A DNA stretch of 64,000 nucleotides from Larimichthys crocea (lineage: Eukaryota; Chordata; Actinopteri; Sciaenidae). Position 1 is the first letter of the stretch. Every line of letters begins with the position of its first letter. The position numbers were made by a program, and so were the translations under genes. A model generated the notes under the pieces. It worked only from the letters and a program-made list of their open reading frames with translations, ran no database searches and was not told where the DNA came from. Below, piece by piece: positions 25,600-37,483 of the stretch. The stretch is taken from positions 10,752,061-10,816,060 of the forward strand of contig NC_040013.1 in assembly GCF_000972845.2 (NCBI RefSeq). The letters run 5' to 3'.

Positions 25600-25940
25600 T
25601 GTCAACTTTAATGAGTGCCTATCAGCCTAGTTTAGGAAATCAGCGAAAAAATATTTAGTCGTAATACAAAACGTGTGTTGCTCAAACAGCTGGTTACCAG
25701 ACGTTGTGCAATCCTTGAACTTTCTGACACATGAAAAAGAGATTAAACAAATGAGACTAATTTAAACTAATTTAGCTTAATTTTAGAGGTGTGTGGAGGG
25801 TTTCTGTAGTTTTGGATAGAGATAGGCTAGATATTTCCCTGGTTTCCAGCCTTTAGGATAAACTAAGCTAAGACCAGCTGGCTTCAGATCTTACAGCAAA
25901 TAAGTATATTTTACAAAATATCAAACAATTCCTTTAATTA
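25600..25940 (-). mobile_element. decayed copy of family A repeat, opposite orientation
   Basis: The reverse complement shows CTTAGCTTAGTTTATCCTAAA, then CTAGCCTATCTCTATCCAAAA and TTTGTTTAATCTC, following the order seen at 13745-14020. It lies directly beside the family B copy, so two unrelated repeats are adjacent here. Confidence 0.5.
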
Positions 25941-28900
25941 TGCCCATTATGATAATATGCATAAAGCTTTAAAGTAATGAAGTTGTCATTTTACAGCACT
26001 GTGTTTATTTGCAGGACAAATTAAATTAATTCTTTCATTAATTAGTCATAGGCGTGTGACTTTTGGCTGACTGTTGTTTAAACCAGGAGCAGTTATGATC
26101 TGTAAACATCTTTATGTGTGAAACAAAATGCAGGTGATGTTTCACAAATTAACAGAGTCAACATGTGGCTGTTGTGGGACGCTGTTAGCGACAGTGCACA
26201 GGGGTTTCCACACAGTACAGAGAGGTGACAGAGTTTCTATGGTTGGCTCTCCACACAGACCTGCTCTGTCCCAGACTGCGGAGCGTCGGGCTCCCTGCGT
26301 CAGACCTGGCCTTGTAGAGAAGGGCTATATTATGGGGCCTTGGCCCCTGCCTCTCCCCTGTAGTTCACAACTTTTTTACCACAAGAAAATGTCAGGGCTG
26401 GAGTTTTTTATTTCACCCCAAAATTTCCCTTTCTAATCACGCGTCTCAGCTCTTGGCTCAGGCAGATGGGAAACTCACCAACCAGTCGTGTCCAGAAACA
26501 CGTCTGTGCTATCAGCCACTCCATCAAATCTATTTGCCATCCAAACACAGCAATAAATTAATTCATAGCTGGGACACTGATTTAAATAGTCGTCTGGCTG
26601 TTCCTTCTCAAATACCTGCCCTGATATGTGATACTGGGAGGATTTACATAAGTGCTTTGTAGCAGAAGTATATGACCAATAAAGGTAGGAGAGACCTCTT
26701 AACACCCCTGCACATGACATCAACCAGCATCTCTTATGTCCTCCTGCCACACTGGAACGACCTTGATTTCTTTATCTTTTTCTTAACTTCCATAAACATA
26801 ATGCAAGCTGAACCCACAGAGCCGAAAGGACAAGCAGGAGAAGAGGATTTAAGACATCCAACAGATAAAACTTTCCTACAGCCTCCACAACCACTGACAT
26901 TTTATATATGGCTCCATGTGCTATACAACTTGACCTTTGGCTCCCTCTATATAAGGTGTCATGTCCTGGTCAAAGGACAATATCATTCAGTATGAAACAA
27001 GACTTTAACAGTCTGCACAGTTTAGAGCTCTCCTTCTTCAAATATGTGAGTGATGCAAAAGAATTTGCAAACATTTGCTGCACATTATCTTGTTACAAAC
27101 ACTCCTAATCCTCGCTCTCTCTCCCTGATAGGAGGGAGAGATAATTGCTCCTCCTCAGGGTTATATTCATAGCAATTGTTTCACTTATTGTGCCGTGCCC
27201 CATTCGCCAGATCCATTGTACCGTAAATGACAGATCAACTTGCTGATTTGATGTTTGTGAGTTGGCTTCTGAAATGAAAATATAATAAAATAATTTAGTC
27301 TTGGAAAATGAAAATGCTCCAGAGTGATTCTGTCTTCCCTGTGTGGGCCGCTGTAAATGTCTGCTCATAATTTTAATGACATGCAAGTTACAAAGGTTGT
27401 GGGGAAACACCTCAAAAACAAAAGGTACATTTTTCAGTGGACGCTCTATGATGGCTCTGGGAAAGCGGCCCCCAAGTCTTTGTTTGTGCAAAATCAAACT
27501 TTAATCTGGTGCTTTTGATAGATGTAGCCTTTTATTTCAAATGTTTATGGAAATACCCAACAACAGTCTTGTGTGGTCCTGTGTCTAATGAAACACACTC
27601 ACGTACGCCTCTCCTAGCCATCAGATCAGTGGCCAACACACAATGTTCACCATGGAGTGTGGTTTCTGAAGGGGCGCGCACATGGTGGGTATGGCATAGA
27701 ACAATTGGGTTTTCCTCCTCATCAGGAACCAGCACATCTGTGAACGTGGGTGCTAGGGAGGCTCCCAATCCCAGCTCACGACTCTACAGGCCAGCTGTGT
27801 TGCTGTTGTCAACCTCATCCTCCTCCGGTCCATCTCCTCTGGGCCACATGAGCTCCCATGGAGGGCTTCAGGAGGATTAGCACACCAAAGAAGGGGATGA
27901 AGGGTTCAGGAGCAAGTGTTCAGGGGTCAGCCTGGGGTTTTATATTTGATCTCCTCTCAAGTACAAATTAATGTGCTCTGGTGTATTATTTTGATTGAAA
28001 CAGCTTACACTGATATATGTCTCAGTTTGTCAACCTATCAAGTGTAATTTACTCGCACCCAGGCTCACACTAGGGATTCTGCTTGTCTGAGGGGCACAAG
28101 ATCACCTGGTGTTTCCTTGTTGAGCTGCACGTTGTTTTGGTTTGGGTTGATGGGTGGGGGTTGGGCGTGGTCGTCATAAACCACACAACACATTGAGCTG
28201 TCATCAGTGTTCATGTTCTTGGGTCTTGGAAACAGAAAGCTAAAGTAGAGGCCTCACCTTTTTCTATTTCTGAGCAGGAGAAAGGGGAGTGGGCCAGTTC
28301 AGTGCACGTGACAAATATCAATTCTATGTGGACAGATGGATCGTAATGCCACCCTGAGGCGAACTGGCAATTCTGTCACACTCCCCACAGGTGGAAAAAC
28401 TTCAGATGATTCTCCAAATAAAGAGGCCTCTTAAAATTGCACACCTGTGTGGAGGCAGTGGCTGCAGCATTTCAGAACTCAGCCTGTATAGCCTGTGGTT
28501 ATATTCCTATGAACTCAAACCTCAAGGTTAAATATCTCAGCACAAACTCATCTGATGAAGATTTAATGCCGGAATCAGATGCTGATCAGACATGAGGGAA
28601 GTTTAGACAAGAGAGTTTGGTTCTCCTGAGTCTGAGATTGTGTTGCAACTGCATTGTGATAGCTTAGTGGATGTCTAAAGGCACGTCTGCTGGTGTTCCT
28701 GTGTACAAGAAGAAACATGCTCCGTCAAAATAGCTGCCCTTCTAAAGGAGGAGAGGAGATTTAGTTGTCGCAACCAGTTTTTTTTTCTAGTTTCTGCCAC
28801 CATCTTGATAAACGCACATAAACAGTCCACGCAGGACAAAGGATACAACAACTAGCATTGTGCTCTTGTTCTCTATGACAGCAGAGCTTCCCTTCACTGG

Positions 28901-29150
28901 ATGGTGTTCACAGATGCTGGGTTGGACAACAGACTTCCTCTCTACGTGTGCATTAGTGTGTACGTGAGAGAGAGAGAGGGTGAATGAGGGACGGTTTATT
29001 TTAGATTTGTACAATTTTGCTGTTTTGTTATGGCTGACTATTGACATATGATTATGGTTTGGTCATAATATGATATGTACATGATTTGCAGTAAATAATG
29101 TTGTATTCAGTCATAATTCAATATACAGGCTGCATAACTCACCACACAAA
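25941..29150. other. intergenic, no gene recognised
   Basis: There is a GC-richer patch at 27.5-27.9 kb with open stretches on both strands. The minus-strand one ends in a stop overlapping an AATAAA-like string, but neither matches a family I know. The rest shows nothing recognisable. Confidence 0.45.
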
Positions 29151-29164
29151 ACAAAAAACACAGA

Positions 29165-29605
29165 TAATGCTAACATGATGATGTTCAGCATGGTTAATGG
29201 GTACTGTGGTTACCATTTGGTTTTGGGCATATGATTAGCACTAAGCAGTAAAACATACAGCTGTGGAAGATGGGAATGTCATTTGATTTTCAGTTCACAT
29301 GCACCATTTTCACCTGATGATGGTGATAGAGGAAAAGTTAATGGATCGGTTATCACAAGTTAGATCACAAGTGAAATCCATCCCAAGGGGAATAAGAAAG
29401 TTAATACAGTGGTTGTTTTGACATTTAAGTCAAATGTAAACCTCATGGTGTTGCTTAAGGGAAATGCAAGAGATCACCAGAATTCATCATTCAGCCGACA
29501 TGAATATCTGTATCAAAGTTAATGGCAATCCACCCAAAAGTTGTTGAAACATCTCAGATGACCAACATTGCCATCCCTAGACCCACGCAGCTAGGGTGGC
29601 TAAAA
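29165..29605 (+). mobile_element. decayed copy of family B repeat, near full length
   Basis: The stretch runs from ATGCTAACATGATGATGTTCA through AGATGGGAATGTCATTTGAT, CATGAATATCTGTATC, AATGGCAATCCACCC and GTTGTTGAAACATCTCAG to CATTGCCATCCCTAGACCC and GTGGCTAAAACC. This is the same order as the other copies and extends to what is probably the 3' end. Confidence 0.65.
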
Positions 29606-32600
29606 CCAGAAACAATGCTGTTCTTTATGCGCAATTTCACAAAACATCTCTTTGGGCAACAGTTGTGTTACCCAAAGATTTGCTGACTCAACTACTATAG
29701 CACAATGAACATCTTTGACTAAAAGAAAAAAGGCCTGTACCCTTCAGTATGGTCTTTGTGCACATGCTGAAACTGTTGCTCAACTCTGCTATCCAAAAAT
29801 AAAGTGCCACCTTTAGAGCTGCAATAAAAAACTCTGCCATCCAAAACTATTCGGTCTGTTTGGCAGTTTGGCCAGAAACAGGACGGAGATGACAGCTACC
29901 ACAACAGACTGTGATATTGTGTCAACAGAAACTATTTCATCAATTTAATCTGGTTTTCCTTTTATTAACAGATGTGGAATTCAGTTTAGCCCCTAGTCAG
30001 CAGAAGTAGTGTGGGTCTCCAGGGCTCTGCAGACAGGGTCAGTTAAGTACAATGTCCAAGTCTTACACAGCTCAGACGTGTCTCTCTGCCTATGAAAAGA
30101 TACGGGCCATTTGAGACTCACCATGATAAGTGTCTCTTATATGGACTTTGACACTTTTACATCCATGCCTGAAATGTAGCCCTCCCAGGCTAAATGATGT
30201 CTTTCAGCCTTGGGTCTTGTTAATTCTGTTTTTCTCCTTCTGAAGCCCAAACAGACATGTACTGTACACACATAAGTTATCTAAAACTTCTATAAAATAC
30301 TTGTGGGTGAAGCAGGTGTAAACATATAAATATGATAAAAACTTCACATGACATTCACACCAATTGTGCATGGTACACTGTGCCCCTTGACAAATCCCCT
30401 TGAGGATACACAGGGGAAAAAGACATTTTCCAAACAGCTCCTCCAGCTTGTCACACAAGAGGTATAGACCATCTACTGCTTTAAATTCTCCATGGGAACT
30501 TGGCTGAAAGCAGCACACATGCATTCATAGGTAAGGCAATCCTAAATCAGTTAATTTAGACTGATGTCTTTATGATTTGCAGGAGTACAGCATGGAAGCC
30601 AGTCTCCCTCACTTGCTGAATAAACAAAAATTTGTTCAGCTCAAATAAAATTTGATGAGGAGATAATTTTGCGAGCGTACAGCATAAAGGTCTCTCTCAT
30701 GTGTAGGGGTACTGCACTCTGAGGGCAAATCAACTAAAAGTCTGAAGAGGTAGTTCAGTAGATGGTGGACAAGATGATAGAGGGAGATTTGGCTGATCCC
30801 GTCCACCACTGGGGACTGGCTTTTATGTACCCATAAAATATCCAGAAGTCCCTTTTGTAACTTCAAAAATGACCCAATCCTTTCTAAATTTAGGGGACTC
30901 AAAAATGCACATGAGTATAAACTCCTCAGAACCTGAAGGAACCAATTTTACGCTTTAATGATAATGATAATATCCCGCTGTATTATTTAATCAAGTGTCT
31001 CTGTTGGATTAAGTAAAGTAACCTGAAAGAAATTCCAACATTAGACAGTTCATTCAACATTTTTTGGCATGAACAACTCCTAATCAAAGCTAAAACCCAC
31101 AGAAACAAGCCTCTAATCTGGGATTTCATCAGGAGATAAATCCTGGAGCTGCTCCACTGACAATGAATTGGAAACTGACATGGTGGATTGTGCAGGGACT
31201 GTCTGAGCTTTTGCTCTCAAGTAGGTTTGACAGTTCCTGTAGGTGCTACCAGTTATGAAGCAGAACATATCTCAAATACCTAGTAAAACCCTGGGAAAGT
31301 TGCTATCAGTCAATGTCAAAAGCAGTGAGGAGTTATGTTTCTTAGGTGGAGCTATGTATTTTGTTGGAAGACAACAAATGTGAATTCTGCTTTCTGTTTT
31401 AAGACCAAGCACTTCCCGAACAGCCTACTACAATCCCTGACATGTCTCATGGGAAAGACAGAAATGGGATTTTTTACAGTGGAAATCACATTTCAGACAT
31501 TAAAAATGAGTCTATGGTTCTTAAAACACCCATAATCGTGGAAATTGATTGACTGGAGGTCAATTCATTTCTTTTAAAATGCTATATCTATTTTAGAAGC
31601 TCCAGATAGAGAACACATGCATTTTACTGCCAGTAAAACTTACTTGGAAATAAAATCTGATTCCATAAACTCCTTCAGTAACTCAGCAGCAGAGATCTGA
31701 GCCATAAACTGGTGAGTGGCCACATGTTAACAACAAAAAGTAGGTTTCTGTGTGTGTGTTTTGATTCATTCACTCATTCTAGCATGTGATAATTGTGTTT
31801 TAAGTTGAAGTTGAGTAGTGGTCAGAGATGGCAGAGTGACCGAGGCTACGTTGGCAGACACAAGAGGCCACTTTGATCTCTGAAAATCCCTATCTAACCC
31901 TTTGTTGACGACAGAATACCTGGGATTTTCAATCAGAGGACCTGCATGGGAATCCCCTGACGGGCAATGAGAACAGAACTTGTACACAAAGAAATATGTG
32001 AAAGTACACAAACCCCCGGAAATAGCTCAAAATCAACAACACCCATCATAGGAATCCTGCTCCTTTTTAAGCGTACATCGGAGTGTCTTATGTATGATAT
32101 CAGATTTTTCCTCCTTTGAAGTCATAAGCTCATAATGCCTACATGTGACAAGGTTGTTTTTTTCCATGTACACAGAGCTGACAACAGATTCACTCCCTGG
32201 CTCTACCTCTTACACTCACACACGCTCAGTCCCACATATGACAACACCCCATGTTTACCCCCCACGCATCCTGTTTGTGGTAGCAGCTTCCATTGTTCCT
32301 GTCTGTATCTACCTGAGCAGGTACATACCCTTTATCACACTCTTTCCACTGCAGCTGTTTTTTTGAGAAGTATCCTGGATACAGTTAAAGGAATCCCTGC
32401 CCATGTGCTTTTGTTTAGTTATCAACATTTGGCTGCTTTATCATTTCTTAAGTGGACGGAAAAAAGAGAGAGGGGGGATGGAAAATCTGCTGATAAATGC
32501 AGAACACAAAAGAAGAAGCCACACAAAGAGAAACCTCCAGTGAGACGAAACTGTTTGGATTTAGCTTTGCAAAGTGGTAGGTAATTTTTTTTTTTTGGAG

Positions 32601-33270
32601 AAGGCAGAGTGGATGAGTTTAAGAGAGCTTTGCTGAAGCCAGTACAAAGCCCACACTTCATTGCTAAAAAAGAGGGCACCTTTTTGAGCAGCACCCCAGC
32701 TGATGTCACCCTGAAGGAAGTGCTTTGAAGGGGATGGGGGCAGAGAGACATCCAGGCATCACAATGCAGTGTTGTATGCTAGGAGCATTACAAGGATGTG
32801 ACGCTATCCTTGTGAGGAGTGGGCTTCACAATATAATATGAGCATCTTGATGAGGGGCCTACCAAACTGCATCATCAAAGTGACTGGGATGTGTTTTTGC
32901 AATCAGGGATGAGTAAACAAGTGATTTAGCTCCATATCACCAAAATAAATCTGCAAATTTCATGACCAGCTGCACGGTGAGTGGATGAAAAAGCTTTATT
33001 TTGCACCACAGATCACTCAGGTTCATGTTCAGAAATATTCAACATCCATTAAATCTACAAATGTACCTGTAACAGTACAGCAAAGCATAAAAGTAAGCTC
33101 ACAATATTGAGAAGTAGTATTACACTGCCCTCTAGTGTCATTAGGTTAATAGTAATAACAGATGCACGTTTATTAAGTGCTAAAATGCCAAAGAATAAAT
33201 CATGTTGGTTGAACAGAAAATTTGTTGATTTCACTTCTACTATTTCAATCATTTTAATAACTGTATCTTT
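29606..33270. other. intergenic, no gene recognised
   Basis: Minus-strand open stretches at 30204-30524 and 30636-30902, and a plus-strand one at 32135-32584, have no recognisable domain and no consistent splice context. No RNA gene is evident. Confidence 0.45.
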
Positions 33271-33273
33271 GTA

Positions 33274-33275
<2 letters not shown>

Positions 33276-33338
<63 letters not shown>
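33276..33338. repeat. compound (GT)n(GA)n microsatellite
   Basis: GT runs from 33276 to about 33313 and switches directly to GA until 33338. Several spurious open stretches of repeated Ser-Leu, His-Thr or Val-Cys arise from it. Confidence 0.96.
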
Positions 33339-34058
33339 TACACACAGGTGTACACTCCTCCTGGCATTTTGGTATTTCCTTTGAACTCTGGCTTCAAGAT
33401 AGCTGCAGATATCAGCATGAAAGAATCTCCCCACCTGTGATACAGTGTGAACAGCAGCAGTGTAAGTGAGTAGACTGTAGCCTGCCTCATGTTGCCTTCG
33501 CCTGTGATGAGGGCTCAATCACTCCTTTAATTATTTGTTATCAGATTATTGACCATGAGAACAAGTGCTTCATTTGTCTCCTGCAGCTCAGGTGGAAAGA
33601 AAACAAGAGTAATACTTGTCCAATGAGTCATATTGTTGTGAGGAAAAAAATAGCTAAGAGATAAAATAATAAACAAATGAGATCAATGATATGATTTCAT
33701 AAGACGTGTAGTTAATGACTAAATGAGAAAACATGGACCTACAACAAACAAGTTTCACTGATTCTTTTACTACAAGATTTAAGCCCTGCACACACATAAA
33801 TAAAAGTCATCCTTTTCTTAACTTGCTACAGCTATATACATTAACGTTCTTGACATTGATCACAGAGTTCACAAGTACTTGCAAACAAACTAAACCACAG
33901 TGAAAGTCCTTTATTCACACACTCACTACAATATTACTGAACTTCTTTGCAGAAAAGTATTTTACTTTGCATTTGTATTATCATACATTCCACAGTGTAC
34001 ACTAGTGAGAGTGCTTTCATTCAATTTATGGTTCCCTAGCATCCATTAAAAATACCCT

Positions 34059-34128
34059 AATATATATATATATATAGATAATATATATAATATATATAGT
34101 ATATATATATATATATATAGATATATAT
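34059..34128. repeat. (AT)n-rich tract
   Basis: About 70 bases of TA/AT repeats with a few interruptions, abutting the left end of the 34129-35318 element. AT tracts are frequent insertion sites for DNA transposons. Confidence 0.9.
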
Positions 34129-35318
34129 TAGGGCTGTCAATCGATTAAAAAAATGAACTAATTAATCGCAAAAAATCTGTAATTAATCGCGATTAAGCTA
34201 TCAATAAATGTATAAATAAATTAAATGCATGTTTCTGAAGACGTGAAGCTTATAATAAGATTTATTTAGGTAGAAATTCTCAAATTAAACTGTAGAATAA
34301 ACACAGAGAAAGTACCAATTGAAATTCATTATTTGCTTTGGCCGAAGGTGCACATATGCACAGATGGCAAACGGAAAAAGCCAGAAGGAGGAATATACGG
34401 ACGAGTGCCACACGCTGTAGTGTAGACAGGGGTGTTTTTGTTTTTGAGGTGATAGTTAAGTCGTGTACTGTCTCTTTCTGTGGAGATTTAATTCGCTTTG
34501 CACACGTGCAAAGGCCTTGTTTTTTGTCCAACGACAGCGTCAGGCCACTTTTTAAAATGAAATGGTCCCCTAAAAAGTCCGGTCCTGATTCCACTTTTCG
34601 CCATAGACTCGCATTGATTAGGGAATAGATCATAGACATATAGACAGAGACTCTCCTTTAGTTAGGAGGATCATAGACAATATATACAACTCGCCTTTAT
34701 TAGGATAGTCATAGACATATATACATAGACTCTGCCGTTGTTAGGATAGATCGAGACATAGAGACTCTCAGTTAGTTAGGAAATAGATCAGAGACATATA
34801 CAGAGACTCCCTCCGTAGTTAGGATAGATCTAGACACATAGACTTGCTTTAGTTAGGAGAGAATCATAGACATATATACATAACTCTTTCGCCCTTTAGT
34901 TAGGAATAGATCATAGACATATATACATAGACTCTCCTTTAGTTAGGATAGATCATAGACATATACATAGATGCCTCATTGAGCAGGTTGGTCCGTTGCT
35001 GCGATATGTTACGTCCGCCATATTGGATGTGGCAGATCTGCCCGTAAACTAATACAAGCAGGGCCGGTTTTAGCTGTGGGCAATGTGGGCGACCGTGCAG
35101 GGCGCAGTCTCCGTGAGGGCTTTAAGTTAATGCCTCTTATACACCCATTCACACACACACACTAATATATCTGGGAAACAAAGCTCTACTTTGCCACATC
35201 CAAAATGGCGGCCGCCACCGGAAGTAACCAAAACCGCGTTAATTGCGTTAATTTTTTTTAACGCGTTAATTCTTTAAAATTAATCGACAAAAGTAACGCG
35301 TTAATTTTGACATCACTA
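34129..35318. mobile_element. non-autonomous DNA transposon-like element with imperfect terminal inverted repeats
   Basis: The left end reads TAGGGCTGTCAATCGATTAA, followed by AT-rich TTAATCGCGATTAA. The right end, reverse-complemented, begins TAGTGATGTCAAAATTAACG and also contains several AACGCGTTAA and TTAATCG motifs. The two ends agree at 9 of the first 12 bases. The ends resemble a widespread teleost element that starts AGGGCTGTCAATCGATTAA. Inside are a tandem array (34618-34976) and a second inverted-repeat pair (GCCATATTGGATGTGGCA near 35028 and TGCCACATCCAAAATGGCGG near 35191). A CAGGGCCGG hAT-like end also occurs at about 35061. There is no transposase, and no target-site duplication is evident in the AT-rich flank. 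Confidence 0.65.
34618..34976. repeat. diverged tandem array, unit about 40-46 bp, about 8 copies
   Basis: Units of the type AGTTAGGATAGATCATAGAC followed by ATATATACATAGACTCTCCTTT recur about eight times with substitutions and small indels. The last two or three units are the most alike. The array lies inside the 34129-35318 element. Confidence 0.85.
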
Positions 35319-35339
35319 TCTTTGTGGGTAGTGACATCT

Positions 35340-35965
35340 TTAATAAGAAGAAATGCCATTTTGTGTTTTATTTTAATTTTATTTTTAAAGTGATTTAAAA
35401 GATGAGGTAGAATTTGCATCCCTGATCTCCTCATGCAGGTCATTCCACAGTCTCTGGGCTCTAACTGCAAAGTCTTTTTTGATCTCTACCCACTGATTAA
35501 CTACGAACGATGCATCTGAGGATCTCAGGGAGCAAGAAAGAACATAAGAACATAGGGCTCTAAATGATCTGCTCAATAACTTGGGGCTAGGCCTCCCAGG
35601 GTTTTATAAGTAATTAATAAATCATCTTCAAATCAACTCTATAAGCATTAGGTATCCAGTATAAGGAAGCCAGGATCTGTGTGATATGATCATGCTTCTT
35701 CGGCAGAGTCAGTTTCCTGGCAGTAAAGTTTTGAATGAGCTGGAGACAAGAGAGGGATTTTTACTGATGCCAGAAAGCAAAGAATTACCGTAATGTAACA
35801 GACTCGTTTTGAAAGCATGCATAACAATTTCCAGATTTTTGGCAGACAGAAATTATTTGATCTTTGAAATATTTCTGAGATGATAAAAGCAGGCTCTAAC
35901 CATTTATTTAACATGTTTGTCTAAGCTGAAGGGTTTCTGCAGTGTTGAGATATTGAAAGGGACAG
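35340..35965 (-). mobile_element. decayed LINE reverse-transcriptase/C-terminal fragment, minus strand
   Basis: On the minus strand, pieces in shifting frames read FIISEIFQRSNNFCLPK, then YRVDLKMIY, YKTLGGLAPSY (after a frameshift) and AQRLWNDLHEEIRDANSTSS, then FKSL and a stop. This is the order found in the second half of a fish L2/CR1-type ORF2, from just after the polymerase core to the C-terminus. Stops and frameshifts make it a dead copy. Confidence 0.78.
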
Positions 35966-36009
35966 AAAACTGATACTGTTTTGAGTATTTGCGCAATCTT
36001 GATCTATGA

Positions 36010-36267
36010 TCAGTAACTGTGTTTATCTGCAGGACATTTTTGTGAAATCTGCCTGTGGATGTGGATGTCAGACCCAGAACCCGCTGGCGGGACTATATAG
36101 CCCATCTAGTCTGGAAATGCCTCGGGATTCCCTAGGTGGAGCTGGAATGTGTTGCTGGGGAGAAAGTGCGTCCGAAGTGCCCTGCTAAATCTATAAATGG
36201 ATGGATGGATGGATGGATGGATGGATGGATGGATGGATGGATGGATGGATGGATGGATGGATGGATG
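36010..36267 (+). mobile_element. LINE 3' end with (GGAT)n tail
   Basis: From about 36085 the + strand reads RWRDYIAHLVWKCLGIP, a stop, then [11 protein letters not shown], and then runs into the GGAT tail. I recognise this as the C-terminal tail of a common fish non-LTR retrotransposon, whose copies typically end DYxxxLAWERLGIP...EV before an ATGG-type microsatellite. It is 5'-truncated and carries an in-frame TAG. Only about the last 60 codons are recognisable. Confidence 0.7.
36197..36267. repeat. (ATGG)n microsatellite
   Basis: About 17-18 perfect ATGG units, continuing after the 36268-36341 insertion with three more at 36342-36355. They give spurious open frames of repeated Trp-Met-Asp-Gly. 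Confidence 0.96.
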
Positions 36268-36341
36268 CAGTGGCGTTCTGGCTACATTTGCGCCCTGGGC
36301 GAACAACACCCCCAACACCCCCCGCTATAAAACCGGCCCTG
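36268..36341. mobile_element. 74-bp hAT-like mini-element inside the GGAT tail
   Basis: The segment starts CAGTGGCGTTCTGGCTAC and ends AAAACCGGCCCTG. The ends form imperfect inverted repeats (CAGTGGCG and CAGGGCCGG). The eight bases on each side are GATGGATG, fitting the 8-bp duplication made by hAT elements, although any 8-base window of this microsatellite would also match. The CAGGGCCGG end also appears at about 35061. Confidence 0.55.
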
Positions 36342-36364
36342 GATGGATGGATGGATACCTGTAG

Positions 36365-36505
36365 ATATCATGAAGGCAGGTTAGCAGATTGCCAGCAATC
36401 TGAGAGAGATTTGCAGTGTCACCAATACGCACTGAGGTTTCCAGACAGTCCAAGAGAATCTCATGGTCAATGTTATCGATTTAATGAAATCCAAGAAAAA
36501 CAGAA
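36365..36505 (-). mobile_element. possible upstream piece of the minus-strand LINE (RT motif A region)
   Basis: The reverse complement reads [20 protein letters not shown] in one frame, resembling the FDTVDHxILLxRL block of LINE reverse transcriptases. It lies upstream, in minus-strand order, of the fragment at 35340-35965, as expected if one old LINE was split by the 36.0-36.35 kb insertions. About 400 bp of intervening polymerase is not recognisable. Confidence 0.45.
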
Positions 36506-37139
36506 TGGATTCCCTTCCCCAATCACCTACTTACTACTTACATGTAATATATTCAGCTAAACTGACTAATAGCTTTCTAGGAATATGGTGTTGTTCTAAT
36601 ACCACAATGAAATATTGTTCTATTATTAAATTTCATGAGTACTGAAACAAAAGTCGTTAGTTTAAGAAATTGTCTCTGCTTTAGGTTGGCTATTCCCCCC
36701 CCTCTCTTTGTACAGACTTGGATTTAAAGATCATCAATAGGCAGATGACTTCACACATGCATGTGGCTTAAACTGAGGTCAAGGGACCTCATGGGGTCAA
36801 CGTGCAGGCCAAAAAGGTGTTATATTCTTTACGACCACAAGGGGGCAGCATTAATCTATCTCTAGTGCATATACCAGGACAATCTGTAACTCTGGATTTC
36901 CAAGGCAAAATAGAAAAAACACCACTAAATGTTTTAAGTCTTTATGTTATATGTATGTCAATATAAATGTGAATTAAAGCTGAGTGTTACACAGATGTGC
37001 AGATGTACATGTGTAGAGCCTGCCTCAAAACTGCTTGAATACATACTTTTCAGCTGATAGACTCGTTTTTTGTGTGTGTTTTTGTGGGTGGTTGTCTCAT
37101 GATGAGACACGATGAGAGGGCATGTGACTTCAAATCACT

Positions 37140-37447
37140 TACAGTCTTTGACAAAGTTGATCACACATCTCTGGGTAGGCACTAGGGAGAATAATAACAA
37201 CAATAGAATAGTGTAAATGGCATAATAATATGCTCATCGTGCCATGTGGCATTATGCAGATGAACTTAGTACATGCCTGGGCAGCCCCACTGAGGACTTG
37301 AATGGGGAGGATTAATACCAGATGTTCATTGGGACCCAGTGGGCAGCCAATAGAGAGGAGGGCCATTTGGTCTGTGGGAGGAGCTCAGTCTCTCCTCTGA
37401 GCTCAAGATTTATTCTAACAGGTAGTTCAAAAAACCAAACAGGTCAA

Positions 37448-37483
<36 letters not shown>

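Noticed and set aside
27509..27880. Possible coding fragment, with a minus-strand frame ending next to AATAAA
   Set aside because: I considered a decayed transposase, but no diagnostic motif could be recognised on either strand.
33055..33518. Open stretches with runs of His-Thr, Ser-Leu or Val-Cys
   Set aside because: They are translations of the GT/GA microsatellite.
36106..36560. Open stretches with Met-Asp-Gly-Trp or Ile-His-Pro-Ser repeats
   Set aside because: They are translations of the ATGG microsatellite.
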